Source: Entomortierella parvispora (Eukaryota > Mortierellomycota > Mortierellomycetes > Mortierellales > Mortierellaceae). Taken from it: a stretch of 64,000 nt of DNA. Of this stretch, positions 1 to 10,574 are shown piece after piece. How positions within the stretch are numbered: the first letter of the stretch is position 1; each line of letters opens with the position of its first letter. The notes beneath the pieces are model-generated. The model saw nothing but the letters and a program-made list of their open reading frames with translations, was not told the DNA's origin and made no database searches. The stretch covers positions 868,001 through 932,000 of the forward strand of contig OY752145.1 of NCBI GenBank assembly GCA_963573315.1, in the 5' to 3' direction. The translations under genes and the position numbers were made by a program.

Positions 1-167
1 GAAAGGAAAAGACGACAAGGGCCAGCCATTTTATTTTGTTTTCCTTCCGATGATTCAATCCACGCCAACGAAGGCCCTTCTGCTTGTCTCCGCCCATTCC
101 CTCTGACTGGCCGGAAATGACCATCTCCGCCGCCTTCCGCCCCTCCGCCCAGCCAGGCACCCGAGAT

Positions 168-173
168 CACGTG
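168..173. promoter_or_regulatory. CACGTG E-box upstream of RPL10
   Basis: A palindromic CACGTG in the context GATCACGTGA lies about 700 bases before the RPL10 start. This is the core site of bHLH factors (Cbf1/USF/Myc type). The same hexamer occurs in four other promoters of this window. Binding is inferred, not shown. Confidence 0.4.
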
Positions 174-432
174 AAATAAGCAGTCCGGAAATCAAATCAC
201 AGCCCTTAAGGGATCCTCCGGCCAGCCCTCTCCCCTCCCCCCCATTTTAGACGCACCGCCTGGCTCCCTGTGAAGCTCCCTCTCACACTCATCAAGAAAA
301 TGTAATACATTGGATTTGCTCAACAGAGGATCTGCTCCTTGGATCCATCGATCGCCATGCTATGCGATCCATCGATCCATCCTTCACCATCGTTGGTCAC
401 ACCTCGACTCCGAGACCTAAAGAGACCAGCCC

Positions 433-466
433 TTACCGACATACCGACATACCGACATACCGACAC
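433..466. repeat. 8-bp tandem repeat (ATACCGAC)n
   Basis: About four head-to-tail copies of an 8-base unit lie in the region upstream of RPL10. It is a short minisatellite with no coding meaning. Confidence 0.7.
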
Positions 467-718
467 TGTTGTACCACCAGGACCCCTCATGGACCGATCA
501 CCATCATCAATGGTCAATCCCGTCTTTTCGATGACCTGCTACCTCCCAGAGACTCCAATTCATGTTCATACTCACGGTTTGACATACACATCAAAGCTGC
601 ATCTCGCATGGAGGGTTGGCGATCACTGTTGCCTGGAAGTAGAGACTAGGCCATGGAATGAATCATCCTGTTGAACCTATGATCAGACCTCCTGCGGACA
701 TCTCAAGGACAACAATAA

Positions 719-1888
<1,170 letters not shown>

Positions 1889-2136
1889 ATGTCTAGTGGA
1901 ACGTCGAGTACAAAAAATCAGCTGCATTTTTTTTTAGATGAATACATTGATATCTATCCACTCTATTCATTGATTTCTGAGCGGCATTGTTGCTTATTGT
2001 GGAGTTGTGTGGACCGCATCAAATCTTATGTGACGTGCAAGAGAATTGTGCGGGCAGAAAGATATTCTCTCAAACGTGGGCTTCAATCAATTCATCAATT
2101 CCCTCTCCACTCCAACATAGCGCAGCAATTGACAAA

Positions 2137-2720
2137 ATGCTCATGGCGACTAGACACATTCTCATCAGGAGCAGGACGGCACATGCCATGACCTCCACGC
2201 GCCTGATCTCTACCTCGCGCCATGTCATGCCTGTCATGGGACGCACAGTGCTCTCAAGCAGCAGGACAAGAGTGCTTGGACAGGTCCAGGCACAGCGGCT
2301 GCAGCGCAGCTTTGTCTCAGTCTCCAGAGTTGCCTTTGCAAGCAACGGTGTAGACGTGGACAAGAGTGTTCAGACCATCACCGATCTGTTCATGGTGGCT
2401 CGCGACGAGGTACGGTGTCTGTGTCCATTAATGTATCGAGCAATTGAGCGCCGTGTCTGACCTCCATGAGCGTCTGTCGTTTTGACTTGGTATCGGCATG
2501 TACATAGCTCGAGTATGCTGAAGAGGCCCGTGGATCCGTGTATTACAACGATGACAAGGAGACGGCTCGTCAGGCAGTGCAGGAGTGCCTGGATTTTTAT
2601 GACAATCTTCTCAAAGATCTCAACAACGACGAGAAGGTGGATGTGCAGCGCAAGATTGGACTAAAGATCATGGAACTTAAGTCTCAGTTGGATGCCCTGA
2701 ACGCTGAAGAGCTCGAGTAG
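2137..2720 (+). CDS. Unknown protein, probably mitochondrial
   Basis: Two exons, 2137-2409 and 2508-2720, join in phase 0 (GT donor at 2410, TACATAG acceptor) to give 161 residues. The first ~65 residues are rich in Arg, Ser and Thr and almost free of acidic residues (for example RHILIRSRTAHAM), which is typical of a mitochondrial presequence. The remaining ~90 residues are acidic and helical: YYNDDKETARQAVQEC, then a probable coiled coil ending LNAEELE. The start at 2137 is chosen because it gives the presequence-like N-terminus; upstream in-frame ATGs exist but would add an unlikely leader. I do not recognise the family. The consistent splicing and codon use support a real gene. Import into mitochondria is inference. 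Confidence 0.75.
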
Positions 2721-3026
2721 GAAAGAGGCGCACTGAAGTAATAAAAAGAATGCATGCATGGTCATCTACTTCGCCCCTTAATTTGTCCAACGGGTCACTC
2801 ACACAGCCATGCATGGTCTCCACGCAACTGGCATCACGATGGGAAAACTCGACACTCCTTCCTCTTCTCCTCTCCATTCCTGAAAAGTCAGGCGCGACCT
2901 TTTCATTGCTTCTGCTCTCCGACTTGTGCCTCTCCTGTTAGCGTTCTCAGCCTTGCCCCTCATCTCTCCCCTACGTTCAGTGAACCATCCACTTTACCTT
3001 GAGGCGACACACATCTATTCAAAGGC
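2721..3026. other. Intergenic spacer between unknown gene and SH3-EH gene
   Basis: About 300 bases, pyrimidine-rich toward the downstream gene. It should hold the 3' end of the upstream gene and the promoter of the downstream one. No feature recognised. Confidence 0.5.
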
Positions 3027-5503
3027 ATGGCTCAAGTTCTGCATGCTAAAGCCCTCTTTGAGTGCCAGGGAGATGAAGAGTCAGAGCTGTCCTTTCTTGA
3101 AGGCGATGTCTTGGTCAATGGTAATGTCCTCCCTCTTCCTTTTCCTTTCCCTTTTCCTCTTGTAGAAAAGTATTCATCGACTTGGCCTTATCACCCACAA
3201 TGGCGCTGATCAACCTGCCCTCGTCCCTCCACCTGTAGTGAAAGAAACCTCCGAAGAAGGATGGCTCCATGGACGTCTGAAACGTACAGGCGAAGAGGGC
3301 CTTTTCCCTGACAACTACGTAGAGCTAGTCTACATCGAGGTAAGAGCAAACACACGCACACCCTCTCCTCCTTCTCTCTCTCTCTCCTCTCTCGCCGGTG
3401 TTTGAGATCCACGGCACTTACATGTTGCCAATCCTTTAGGCTACAACCCCTCCTGCAACTGCAGCGCCGCCGACATTACCAGCCAGATCACCCTCCACCC
3501 CAGTCAAGAGCGATTCCCCAGTAGCCAAACAAACTTCAAAGGTGGATACTCCAAAGACTCTCGCCCCAAAAACTGTCCAGGCTACAACCCCAACTCTTCC
3601 AACGAGACCCAGTCAGGCATCAACACCTACTGCTACATCACCATCAGTATCCATCGGGAGTGCAAAGGCTGGACTGAGAAGTGTTGAGAAAACTAATGGT
3701 GGAGGAGCTTTAGAGGCCCCGGCGGCGGTGGCGCTTCCTGGACTTGGCCCTCGGCCCATGGTTGGTGCTGCCTCGAGAGATGACACCGCTACACAATCGA
3801 CACGAGGGCCGCCCAGCCTACCAAGGAGGAGCAACACTATTCATGAGGGCGACAACACTGCGTCAGAAAAGGCCAGTGGCCCTGCACTATCGGTGCGTGA
3901 AAGGATGGCGAACCTTTCCATGGCCAATCAAAGGTTAACCACCCCAGGAAGCTCTTCAAGCACCCTTCAGTCACCTCTCCAGCTTCCAGCTCGCCAACCG
4001 ATCGGCGCACCCATCACTCCCAAACCGAACCCAGCTGCTCGATCACCCCTTTCATCCGCATCGCGACCAGCCCTGCCTCCTAGGACACTTACGGAAAGTC
4101 CTGTTGATAACGGCATGACTCGTTCCGGATTCTCAGCCTCCTCCAAAAAGGCCTCTCCTTCCTCCTTCCAGGTTCAGGATGCCGCAGTTCCGGTACCCAA
4201 GCTAACTACATTTTCTCGACCACGTTCAGCAAGGACATCTAAATCTGGAGGCAACAGTGGTGGATCAAGCCCTTCGTTGACAGAGGTTGGAGCAGCCTCC
4301 AAGAGCCCTTTGACTACTCCCTTGGCCACCACACCCGGCAACAGATCTGATCCCATGGAGAGCTCCACACCACCCAAACTGCCGACACGTACTACGCCAG
4401 CCTCCAACAGCTCAGCACCTTCGACAGGACCTGGAGCCCATCCTGTAGATTCTGGACCTGTTCGATTCAGCCCAGTCGCCATTCGATCCAATAATGCAGT
4501 TGTTGCTAATAGCGCTCTGCCGACGATATCCCGAAACGCCCAGCCCCTCCAATTGCCCTCAAGACCTAGCGCTGGATCACCCAATACCGCCGGTACTGCC
4601 AGTCCTAGCTCCGGCTTAGCGAGATCGGCTACGATGGGTCATCATAATACCTTGCAGAACGACAATGATTCGAACAGTATCAAAGGATCGACATCTCCCT
4701 TTGGTGTGAAGTTGAACTCTGTCAACGGCGGCGGTCGTGGTCGACCCATGACATCTTACTCTGCACCGGCAACGACGGTCATTGCCTCCTCAGCCTTGAA
4801 TGATGCTATAGAGAAGGCGCCGCCATTGCCCGCTCGAGCCAACACTATCGCCTCCTCTGCCACCACCACCACTTCTACTACCAATGAGCAACTCTATCTT
4901 CCGACGATACCAAGATCACTCAGGGACGATCGTGAACGGAGCATGAACACTGTGGGCGCCAATCACCCCTCTTCTCCCTCTTGGGCCAACGGCCATGGTA
5001 GTCCCTTGAAGGGCAGCGCAGTGGGAACTCGAGTCGCGATGATGCCCCCAGCCCAAATCCCAGATATGACCCCATCCGAAGATGTGGGCATCAAGAAGAA
5101 TGTGCGGATGCGATACGAGACTTTATTCAAAGCCTCCACCACAGGAGAGTTCATGGATGGTAAGCAAAAGGACGATCACGAGTTGAACGAGGAGGCAAAC
5201 CAGATTCTTTTTGCTGTTGAACGTGTTTTAATGGTTTCGGTGTGAATTTGTTTCCTTTCTTTTTTCTTTTTTTTTTTCTTTTTTGCAAACGAAACAGGTG
5301 CCAAGGTCCATGCGATTTATGTCAAAAGTCGCCTAGATTCGAAAACTCTGGCGCAGATCTGGGATCTTGTCGATGTAGACAATGCTGGTCGATTGAGTCG
5401 AGCCCAGTTTTGTATGGGTTTATACCTCATTGACGAGCGTCTCGCCAGTGGTCTGATTCCTTTGGAAGTGTCGGACGAACTTTGGGTCTCTGTGATGCTT
5501 TAG
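3027..5503 (+). CDS. SH3 and EH domain protein, probable endocytic adaptor
   Basis: Four exons: 3027-3120, 3239-3339, 3440-5159 and 5298-5503, giving 706 residues. Residues ~1-63 form an SH3 domain: ALFECQGDEESELSFLEGDV, then EEGWLHGRL and EGLFPDNYVELV, with the ALYDF-, GW- and PxNYV-type motifs present. Residues ~65-600 are disordered and rich in Ser, Thr and Pro, with many PxLPxR-like segments (PPLPAR, PPSLPRR, PTLPTRP) that could bind SH3 domains. The C-terminal ~95 residues are an EH domain: MRYETLF, then TLAQIWDLVDVDNAGRLSRA and the IDERLASGLIP tail. The EF-hand-like loop DVDNAGRLSRAQF is kept. EH domains bind NPF peptides in endocytosis and membrane traffic. For intron 1, the nearer AG at 3165 breaks the frame; the acceptor ending at 3238 restores a textbook SH3. 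S. cerevisiae Irs4/Tax4 also have C-terminal EH domains, but I cannot assign orthology. Confidence 0.9.
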
Positions 5504-5706
5504 TAGTAAGGACGAGAACATAAATAAACAAACAGACACAAAAATGGGATTGCGAGAGGGTTGTTTAAAAAGCAAGGTGTTGTATATTTAGTCTAATGGT
5601 ACAATGGAGAATTGAAGAATGCGTGTGTGTGTGTATGTGTGGGTGGGTAGGTAGGTAAGCGGAGAGAGACTGCGGAGCGATTCTTTGCAAAGACTTTTCG
5701 TCTTTC

Positions 5707-6707
5707 TTAGGCAGTCTTTGAGGTAGAAGCAGACTCTGCTCTGAACTTTGCAAATGTCTCGCGGACACCAAACTTGAGGCGATCAAAAGCACTTTCGAAC
5801 GAGTCCAAGGCAGGGCGGACATCCAGATGGAAAACGGGCACATCATTGGCAACATCGTCCTCGCCTCCATAGTAGTCAATCACGTAACGAACCTCCTTGC
5901 CGCATCGGTCAATGACCCAGTCATGGCGATCGAATGGCTTTGGAGCACTATTTACCACACAGATCACACATGAAAACAGGTGTTAGTAAAATCCAAAATC
6001 CAAATGGCACCTCCTGTAACGAAAGAAAGAGCAGCAATCACGCAATAGCATGAAGAAAGGGATGCAAGGCTAACGAGATCGTACCCGAACCAGCTCATGA
6101 TTCTAGCTTTAGGACTCAACTCCTGAGGGCGTCCCTGGAATCGGAGAAGCTTGGGATCGCAGCAAGTTCTAAAAGAATAAAAAAATGAAAAGTCAAAAAA
6201 GATTCGGAGAAAATGAGCCTTTGGGAAAAAAAAAGATCAAAACAGAAAGCCGATAGCGGAACGATGCCCGGGAACGAAGAGAGAGAGAGCTTCCACTTAC
6301 CCTTCATATTCCTTCTCCCACTTCATGACCTCGGCCCAGGCCTCCTCGTTCATCCAATTGTGAATATCGACCATAGTTTCGATCGCAGTCTCCGGGGTCT
6401 CCCAGCCCTTGCGACGAAGAGCGTTGTAGAACTGCTGGGGCGAAGGGTACTCCCAGTTGGACTCGTCCTCCGCCTTGGCACGGGGGATGGATGAAATGAC
6501 TCTCTCGGTGGGGAGAGGGATCTCCTGGTCAGGGAAGGGCGACTGTGCGAGGTTGGGGATGTTGTTGTCGGGATTGAGTGCGTCGTCCTTGCGATGCATG
6601 GGACAGCCTGGTGGGGGCTTTGGCTTTGGGGGCTCAGGGGCGGCAGCCTGGTGCATTGGGCAGCCAGGGGGAGGACTGGCAGCGGAGGTATCCTTTCCTG
6701 GCGACAT
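5707..6707 (-). CDS. CYC3: Holocytochrome-c synthase (cytochrome c heme lyase)
   Basis: This enzyme attaches heme covalently to apocytochrome c in the mitochondrial intermembrane space. Three exons on the minus strand, 6707-6301, 6168-6085 and 5947-5707, give 243 residues. The N-terminal part has two Cys-Pro heme-regulatory motifs, both CPMH, at residues 16 and 35. The catalytic core shows [20 protein letters not shown] and then [15 protein letters not shown], carrying the conserved heme-ligand His. Exon 2 encodes [20 protein letters not shown] and exon 3 [19 protein letters not shown], both family hallmarks. The end is KTA-stop. It is convergent with the SH3-EH gene. Fungi may have separate lyases for cytochrome c and c1 (Cyc3 and Cyt2); the sequence alone does not separate them, so the symbol is the general one. 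Confidence 0.96.
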
Positions 6708-7171
6708 TGTTCTTGAGTCTGTTGTTTTCCTGAGGTGAGGTGGGGATGGGTATGTTCGGAGCGGAGAGAAAGGGAATGATCAGGGGAAAGAGAGAAAGAA
6801 AGAGAGAGCAAAAAAGAAGGACACTAAAAAAAAAAAAAAAAAAAGTGAATGACGACTCCGGAAGTCAGTTTGAGGCCGAACTCTGTCTGCCTGTCAATTC
6901 GGGCAATGTGCCTGGCTGAATGCGAAAACATCCAAGCCACCCTCCTCTCTCTCCCTACCCTGTCTCTGTCTATCATGGCTTTATTTTTTGACTATGGTAC
7001 AAGTGGTGGAAGGGAGATGGTAAGGCCTGTCTGTGGCAATGGATGTCGCTGTTGCTGCCGCTGCTCGTGTTGCTTTTGCTTTGCCACTGCTGCTGCGATG
7101 ATTGCTGCTCCTGCTATCGTTCTTTCTAGTCCTTTTTATCCTGTTAATGAGTGAAAATGCCGTCTCCGATC
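6708..7171. other. Promoter region of HCCS and 3' flank of uL11m gene
   Basis: The stretch lies between the start codon of the heme lyase and the stop codon of the uL11m gene, both on the minus strand. It contains a run of about 18 A at 6826-6843 and GCT/TGC-rich simple sequence at 7045-7110. No other gene seen. Confidence 0.5.
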
Positions 7172-7624
7172 TTAGGCGACAACCTCAATACCCATCGACC
7201 GTGCGCTTCCAATGACGCTCGAGCAGACACTCTTGAGGGTCAAGTGTCCCATGCCGTCATCCGCGTGCTTGACCTTGGCAATCTCATAGATCTGCTTCAG
7301 GTTGACTTTGCCAACCACGGGGTGTTCCTTGCCAATGTTGGTGGCGCCCTTCTCGATACCGGCAGCACGCTTAAGGAAGAACGATGTAGGGGGGGATTTG
7401 GTCACAAAAGTAAAAGTACGGTCGCCCTTGACGGTGATGACCACGGGAAGAGGGGTTCCGACCTCGACATTCTTGGTCCTGTCGTTGAACTGTTTGCAGA
7501 AATCCATCGACTTCACACCACGCTGACCCAGGGCTGGACCAATGGGGGGCGAGGGCGTGGCCTTTCCTGCGGGGACGACCAAACGGAGGAGAGAGGCGGC
7601 GGCGGCAGGTGCTTTCTTAGACAT
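7172..7624 (-). CDS. MRPL11: Mitochondrial ribosomal protein uL11m
   Basis: A single-exon gene of 150 residues for the bacterial-type L11 protein of the mitochondrial large subunit, which forms the GTPase-associated stalk base. Visible signatures are VPAGKATPSPPIGPALGQRG near the N-terminus, the MDFCKQFN helix, TVKGDRTFTFVTKSPPTSFF, and a C-terminal RNA-binding domain with GSARSMGIEV. The PPIGPALGQ motif and the length match the bacterial family rather than cytosolic L12. No long presequence is present, as in several mitochondrial L11 proteins. It is divergent from the JTB-like gene with a 244-base shared promoter that contains an E-box. Confidence 0.95.
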   Translation of the reverse strand: MSKKAPAAAASLLRLVVPAGKATPSPPIGPALGQRGVKSMDFCKQFNDRTKNVEVGTPLPVVITVKGDRTFTFVTKSPPTSFFLKRAAGIEKGATNIGKEHPVVGKVNLKQIYEIAKVKHADDGMGHLTLKSVCSSVIGSARSMGIEVVA

Positions 7625-7735
7625 GGCGATGATGTGTGGGTGAGATTAAAGTGAATCAACTAATGAATGAAATGAATGCGAGATCTGCTCGATGCGGGTC
7701 CGATTTTGAAAACACACTCTTCTGCGAAAATCAGT

Positions 7736-7741
7736 CACGTG
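7736..7741. promoter_or_regulatory. CACGTG E-box in the shared uL11m/JTB promoter
   Basis: The CACGTG hexamer sits in the 244-base divergent promoter, 112 bases from the uL11m start and 128 bases from the JTB-like start. It is followed directly by an alternating GC stretch. A bHLH-factor site is inferred. Confidence 0.45.
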
Positions 7742-7868
7742 CGCGCGCACTCACTTGAGCGGGGAGCGCATGTCTGTAGACGGCCCATCCTTCTTCACCT
7801 TCACTCCTCCCATCTCTCCTCCCACCCTTCATCTATCCCTCTTGCCGTCAAAACTACAAACGGCCTCC

Positions 7869-8654
7869 ATGTCCCCATCAATACCACAATTTACGGCCAG
7901 AGTAACCAGGGCGTTGTTCATGCTTACAATTGGCCTTACATGGTACATGCTTGTTTTGGAACAACCGCCTGCGCCTACGATACGGAAGCATAGGCCTTTC
8001 TCTGACCTTTTTCGCCCTTGAACTTCTTATCAATCGCTCTACAGTCTGACAGCTGTTCTCGCCTCATTATCCTCTGCACAACCCACAACCGCCAACACTT
8101 TCCAGAGCCTCATCAAAAGACAACAAGGAACACAGGAGCAACCGCTCTTCACGTGTGTTGTTGTGGGCGAATGCGTTCCCTGTAACCGCCTGCAACAGGT
8201 ATGATATTACACCCTGCAGTACCAGTTATCCAGTGCATGGGCACTCTGCGGAATTTTCTACCGAACGCATGACTGATTCTTACATTTACAATCAGGAAAC
8301 CGAGGATATCTGCAAAGAAACACACAACTGGCAAACGATCGAGTGCAAGTACGACGATCCAAAGAACGACGAAAATGAAGAGCTCAAGGTCCTCCTCCCC
8401 ACACATCGCTCCTGTCTCCACGTGAAGGCAATCGAAGCAAGAAGATTTGCCCACTTTTTGGTACGTGTTCCACTACAGTTGGGGTGAGCTTTTGAAGTTC
8501 CCTGCTAATATCACGTCTTCATCTTTTCTTTCTTTTCCTTTAGTCAACAAACATCTTTTTGGCGCTCTTTTCAAGGATCTTGATGGTCTGGCGAAAGCGC
8601 AAGCTCGCAGCGGCTCAATATAGGCGTATGGCACGGAGGATAGGAATTGCCTAA
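7869..8654 (+). CDS. JTB-family type I membrane protein
   Basis: Four exons, 7869-7942, 8045-8198, 8296-8460 and 8544-8654, give 167 residues. The order is: a signal peptide (FMLTIGLTCLTAVLASLSSA); a short lumenal Cys-rich domain with TCVVVGECVPCNRLQQ, EDICKETHNWQTIECKYDD and HRSCLHVKAIEARRFAHFL; a membrane segment starting STNIFLALFSRILMVW; and a basic tail RKRKLAAAQYRRMARRIGIA. The ECxPC motif, the Cys spacing, the (E)xRRFxxF segment before the membrane helix and the basic tail match the jumping translocation breakpoint (JTB) family, described mainly in animals with roles suggested in cytokinesis and mitochondria. Exon 1 ends in phase 2, and the join forms Cys24 within the signal peptide. 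Function in fungi is unknown to me; the family call rests on pattern recognition. Confidence 0.82.
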
Positions 8655-8831
8655 AGAAAATTGGGATAATAAATTTTGCCCTAATACCTCTTCCGACTCT
8701 CAACAAACCCAATGGACAGATGATGAAGACACTCCAATGTTGCGTTTATTGTTGAACAGAAAAGGTACAGAGGGGTGGTTTCGATGCGATATGCGACGGG
8801 TGATATGCGGCGGGCGGGGAATTGATGATTT

Positions 8832-10085
8832 CTACTTTTTTGCGGCAATCTTTTTCTGCATCTTGGTTGCCTGTTGAACGCGCTTCTTGGCCTTGAGTGC
8901 CAGTGATGCGTCCCATGCGTCCTTGTGTTTCCGGTAGAGCAAGATGGTTATCCGAGCATCTTCCACACTGGAATGGGCGCCATCCTGAATCCTGATGCCC
9001 AAGATTTCATGGGCCAACCTCTTGAGTGATGGGGTGTTTCCTTTGGCCAGAGCTCTGAAGGGTTTGTATCTGGAGGTATCGCGGATCAATCTTTGTGGGT
9101 GGTCAAGCAAGAGGGCCTTGAAATCGTTGTGAACAGCATGACCGACCACGATCTTGTCCTCGATCACATCAGCCACCTGCTTTTGAGCATCCTTGAACTC
9201 GACAGCGGTCAACAAGTGCTTTGGTGTGATTCCACTGACGGCCGTACGGAAATCCGTGACTCTCTCCATGGGACGAACAAAAAGATCGAGAATCGTGACT
9301 CCATAGTAGTTGACAATCGAAACTCGAGCCAGCGCTGACTGTACACCTTCTGGTCCAACACCCACCATCTCACAATCGATTCCTACATACTTTCCAATCC
9401 TAAAATAAAGAAAATAAATGTTGGTCAGAATACCAAGACCAATTGAGGCACCTCTCAATAACAAAAAAGATAAAAAAAATATGCCTACTTGTGCTTTCCA
9501 GTGGCAGTAGGGTCGTATTCAGTCTTCTTTCCAGACTTTCCATATGCTTTTTCGAGATCCTCTTTTGAAATATCGTCGAACCAGAGGTCTGTGGTATCAT
9601 GCTTTGTTCCTGAGGAAATATCCGACTTTGGTACCTTTGATGAAGGTGCTGAATCGTCTTGATCCTCCTCGTGCTCCTCATTATCTGACAGCTCTTCGTG
9701 TGTTCTCTTCTTTGGTGCCTTGGTAACGGGTATCGACTTGCGTGGTGCAGGTTTGATTTTCTATCCACCCGAAAAGTAAAATGAGATGTGTGAATCACCA
9801 GATGAAAAACTGATCACTGTAGCAGATGAAATAACAGCTCATGAAATCAAGGGTCCTTACAGCTTGAAGTTGCTTCCAGTTGGATGAAGGAGCGGCTTTG
9901 GCAGTGACTGAAGAGGAGACCTTGCTCTCTTTGGCAGCCAGCTCGGCCTTTGCGTTTGCGATTTTGGCCTTCTTGGAGACCTGGGGTTGAACAGCGGCGG
10001 GTTTCTTTGAGTAGTTGAGGCGAATGACGCTATGAGCTTTCTTGCCCTTGGCGGTCTTTGGTTTTGGGGTTTGCTTTGGTGGCAT
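8832..10085 (-). CDS. REX4: Rex4-type RNA exonuclease (DEDDh)
   Basis: A nuclear 3'-5' RNA exonuclease of the RNase T/DEDDh superfamily, linked in yeast to pre-rRNA processing. Three minus-strand exons, 10085-9861, 9760-9489 and 9399-8832, give 354 residues. Residues 1-165 are basic and then acidic linkers (KTAKGKKAH, EELSDNEEHEEDQDD). The catalytic domain starts at KIGKYVGIDCEMVGVGPEG (Exo I, Asp and Glu), then has VVGHAVHNDFKALLLDHP (Exo II, Asp) and GAHSSVEDARITILLYRKH (Exo III, His and Asp). All four acidic residues and the His are present, so it should be active. The tail is rich in Lys (KKRVQQATKMQKKIAAKK). The gene is divergent from the YEATS gene and convergent with the JTB gene, with 177 bases between stops. 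Confidence 0.95.
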
Positions 10086-10574
10086 AGCGAGTATATATTC
10101 CTGGGTCGACGAATGGACAATGAGGAGAACAATGAGAAGTGAACAAGCAGAACAAAAAAAAAAGAAAAAAAGACACTGCAGTGTTTACTTGGAACCTTTG
10201 CGGGAAAATTTGGTGACTGCCTCTTGAAGATAGATTTGGTGGCAATGCTTCCTGGGTAGGGGAGGATGGAACGAAGCTGGACACTCCTCAGTGCAGCAGC
10301 ACTACTTGGACACCATGCACATGGAGGTGGAGTATCCGTGTCAGGGGTGGGTTCTCTTGAGCACTCCCAATCATCCAGGCCCCAGGTGGATGGACAGCAA
10401 AGAACGAGGACATACACACACACTCAAAACGTTCTGATCACGTGATCTATCTATGGTGGTCGGTTGCTGTCTTTCAACGCGTGTGAGGATGCTGATCCCC
10501 TCTGTCTTTCTTTCCGCTTACCTCTTCTTCTTCCATCGCCTTCATTTCCCTCCTCACTCTTCCACATCATCGTC
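10086..10574. other. Divergent promoter REX4 / YEATS2-like gene
   Basis: A 489-base bidirectional promoter. It contains the perfect 12-bp palindrome around the E-box at 10436-10447 and pyrimidine-rich leader sequence near 10500-10560. No additional gene supported. Confidence 0.6.
10436..10447. promoter_or_regulatory. 12-bp palindrome GATCACGTGATC (E-box)
   Basis: A perfect inverted repeat centred on CACGTG lies 351 bases from the REX4 start and about 130 bases from the YEATS2-like start. The symmetry and position between divergent genes make it the strongest candidate regulatory site in the window. A bHLH homodimer such as Cbf1 or a USF-like factor is the usual ligand of such a site; this is inference. 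Confidence 0.55.

Noticed and set aside
3121-3165. Shorter intron 1 in the SH3-EH gene ending at the AG at 3165
   Set aside because: It is out of phase with the only strong donor and leads to a stop. The acceptor ending at 3238 has a better pyrimidine tract and restores the SH3 core.
7151-7654. 167-codon plus-strand frame over the uL11m gene
   Set aside because: Antisense shadow of a conserved single-exon gene.
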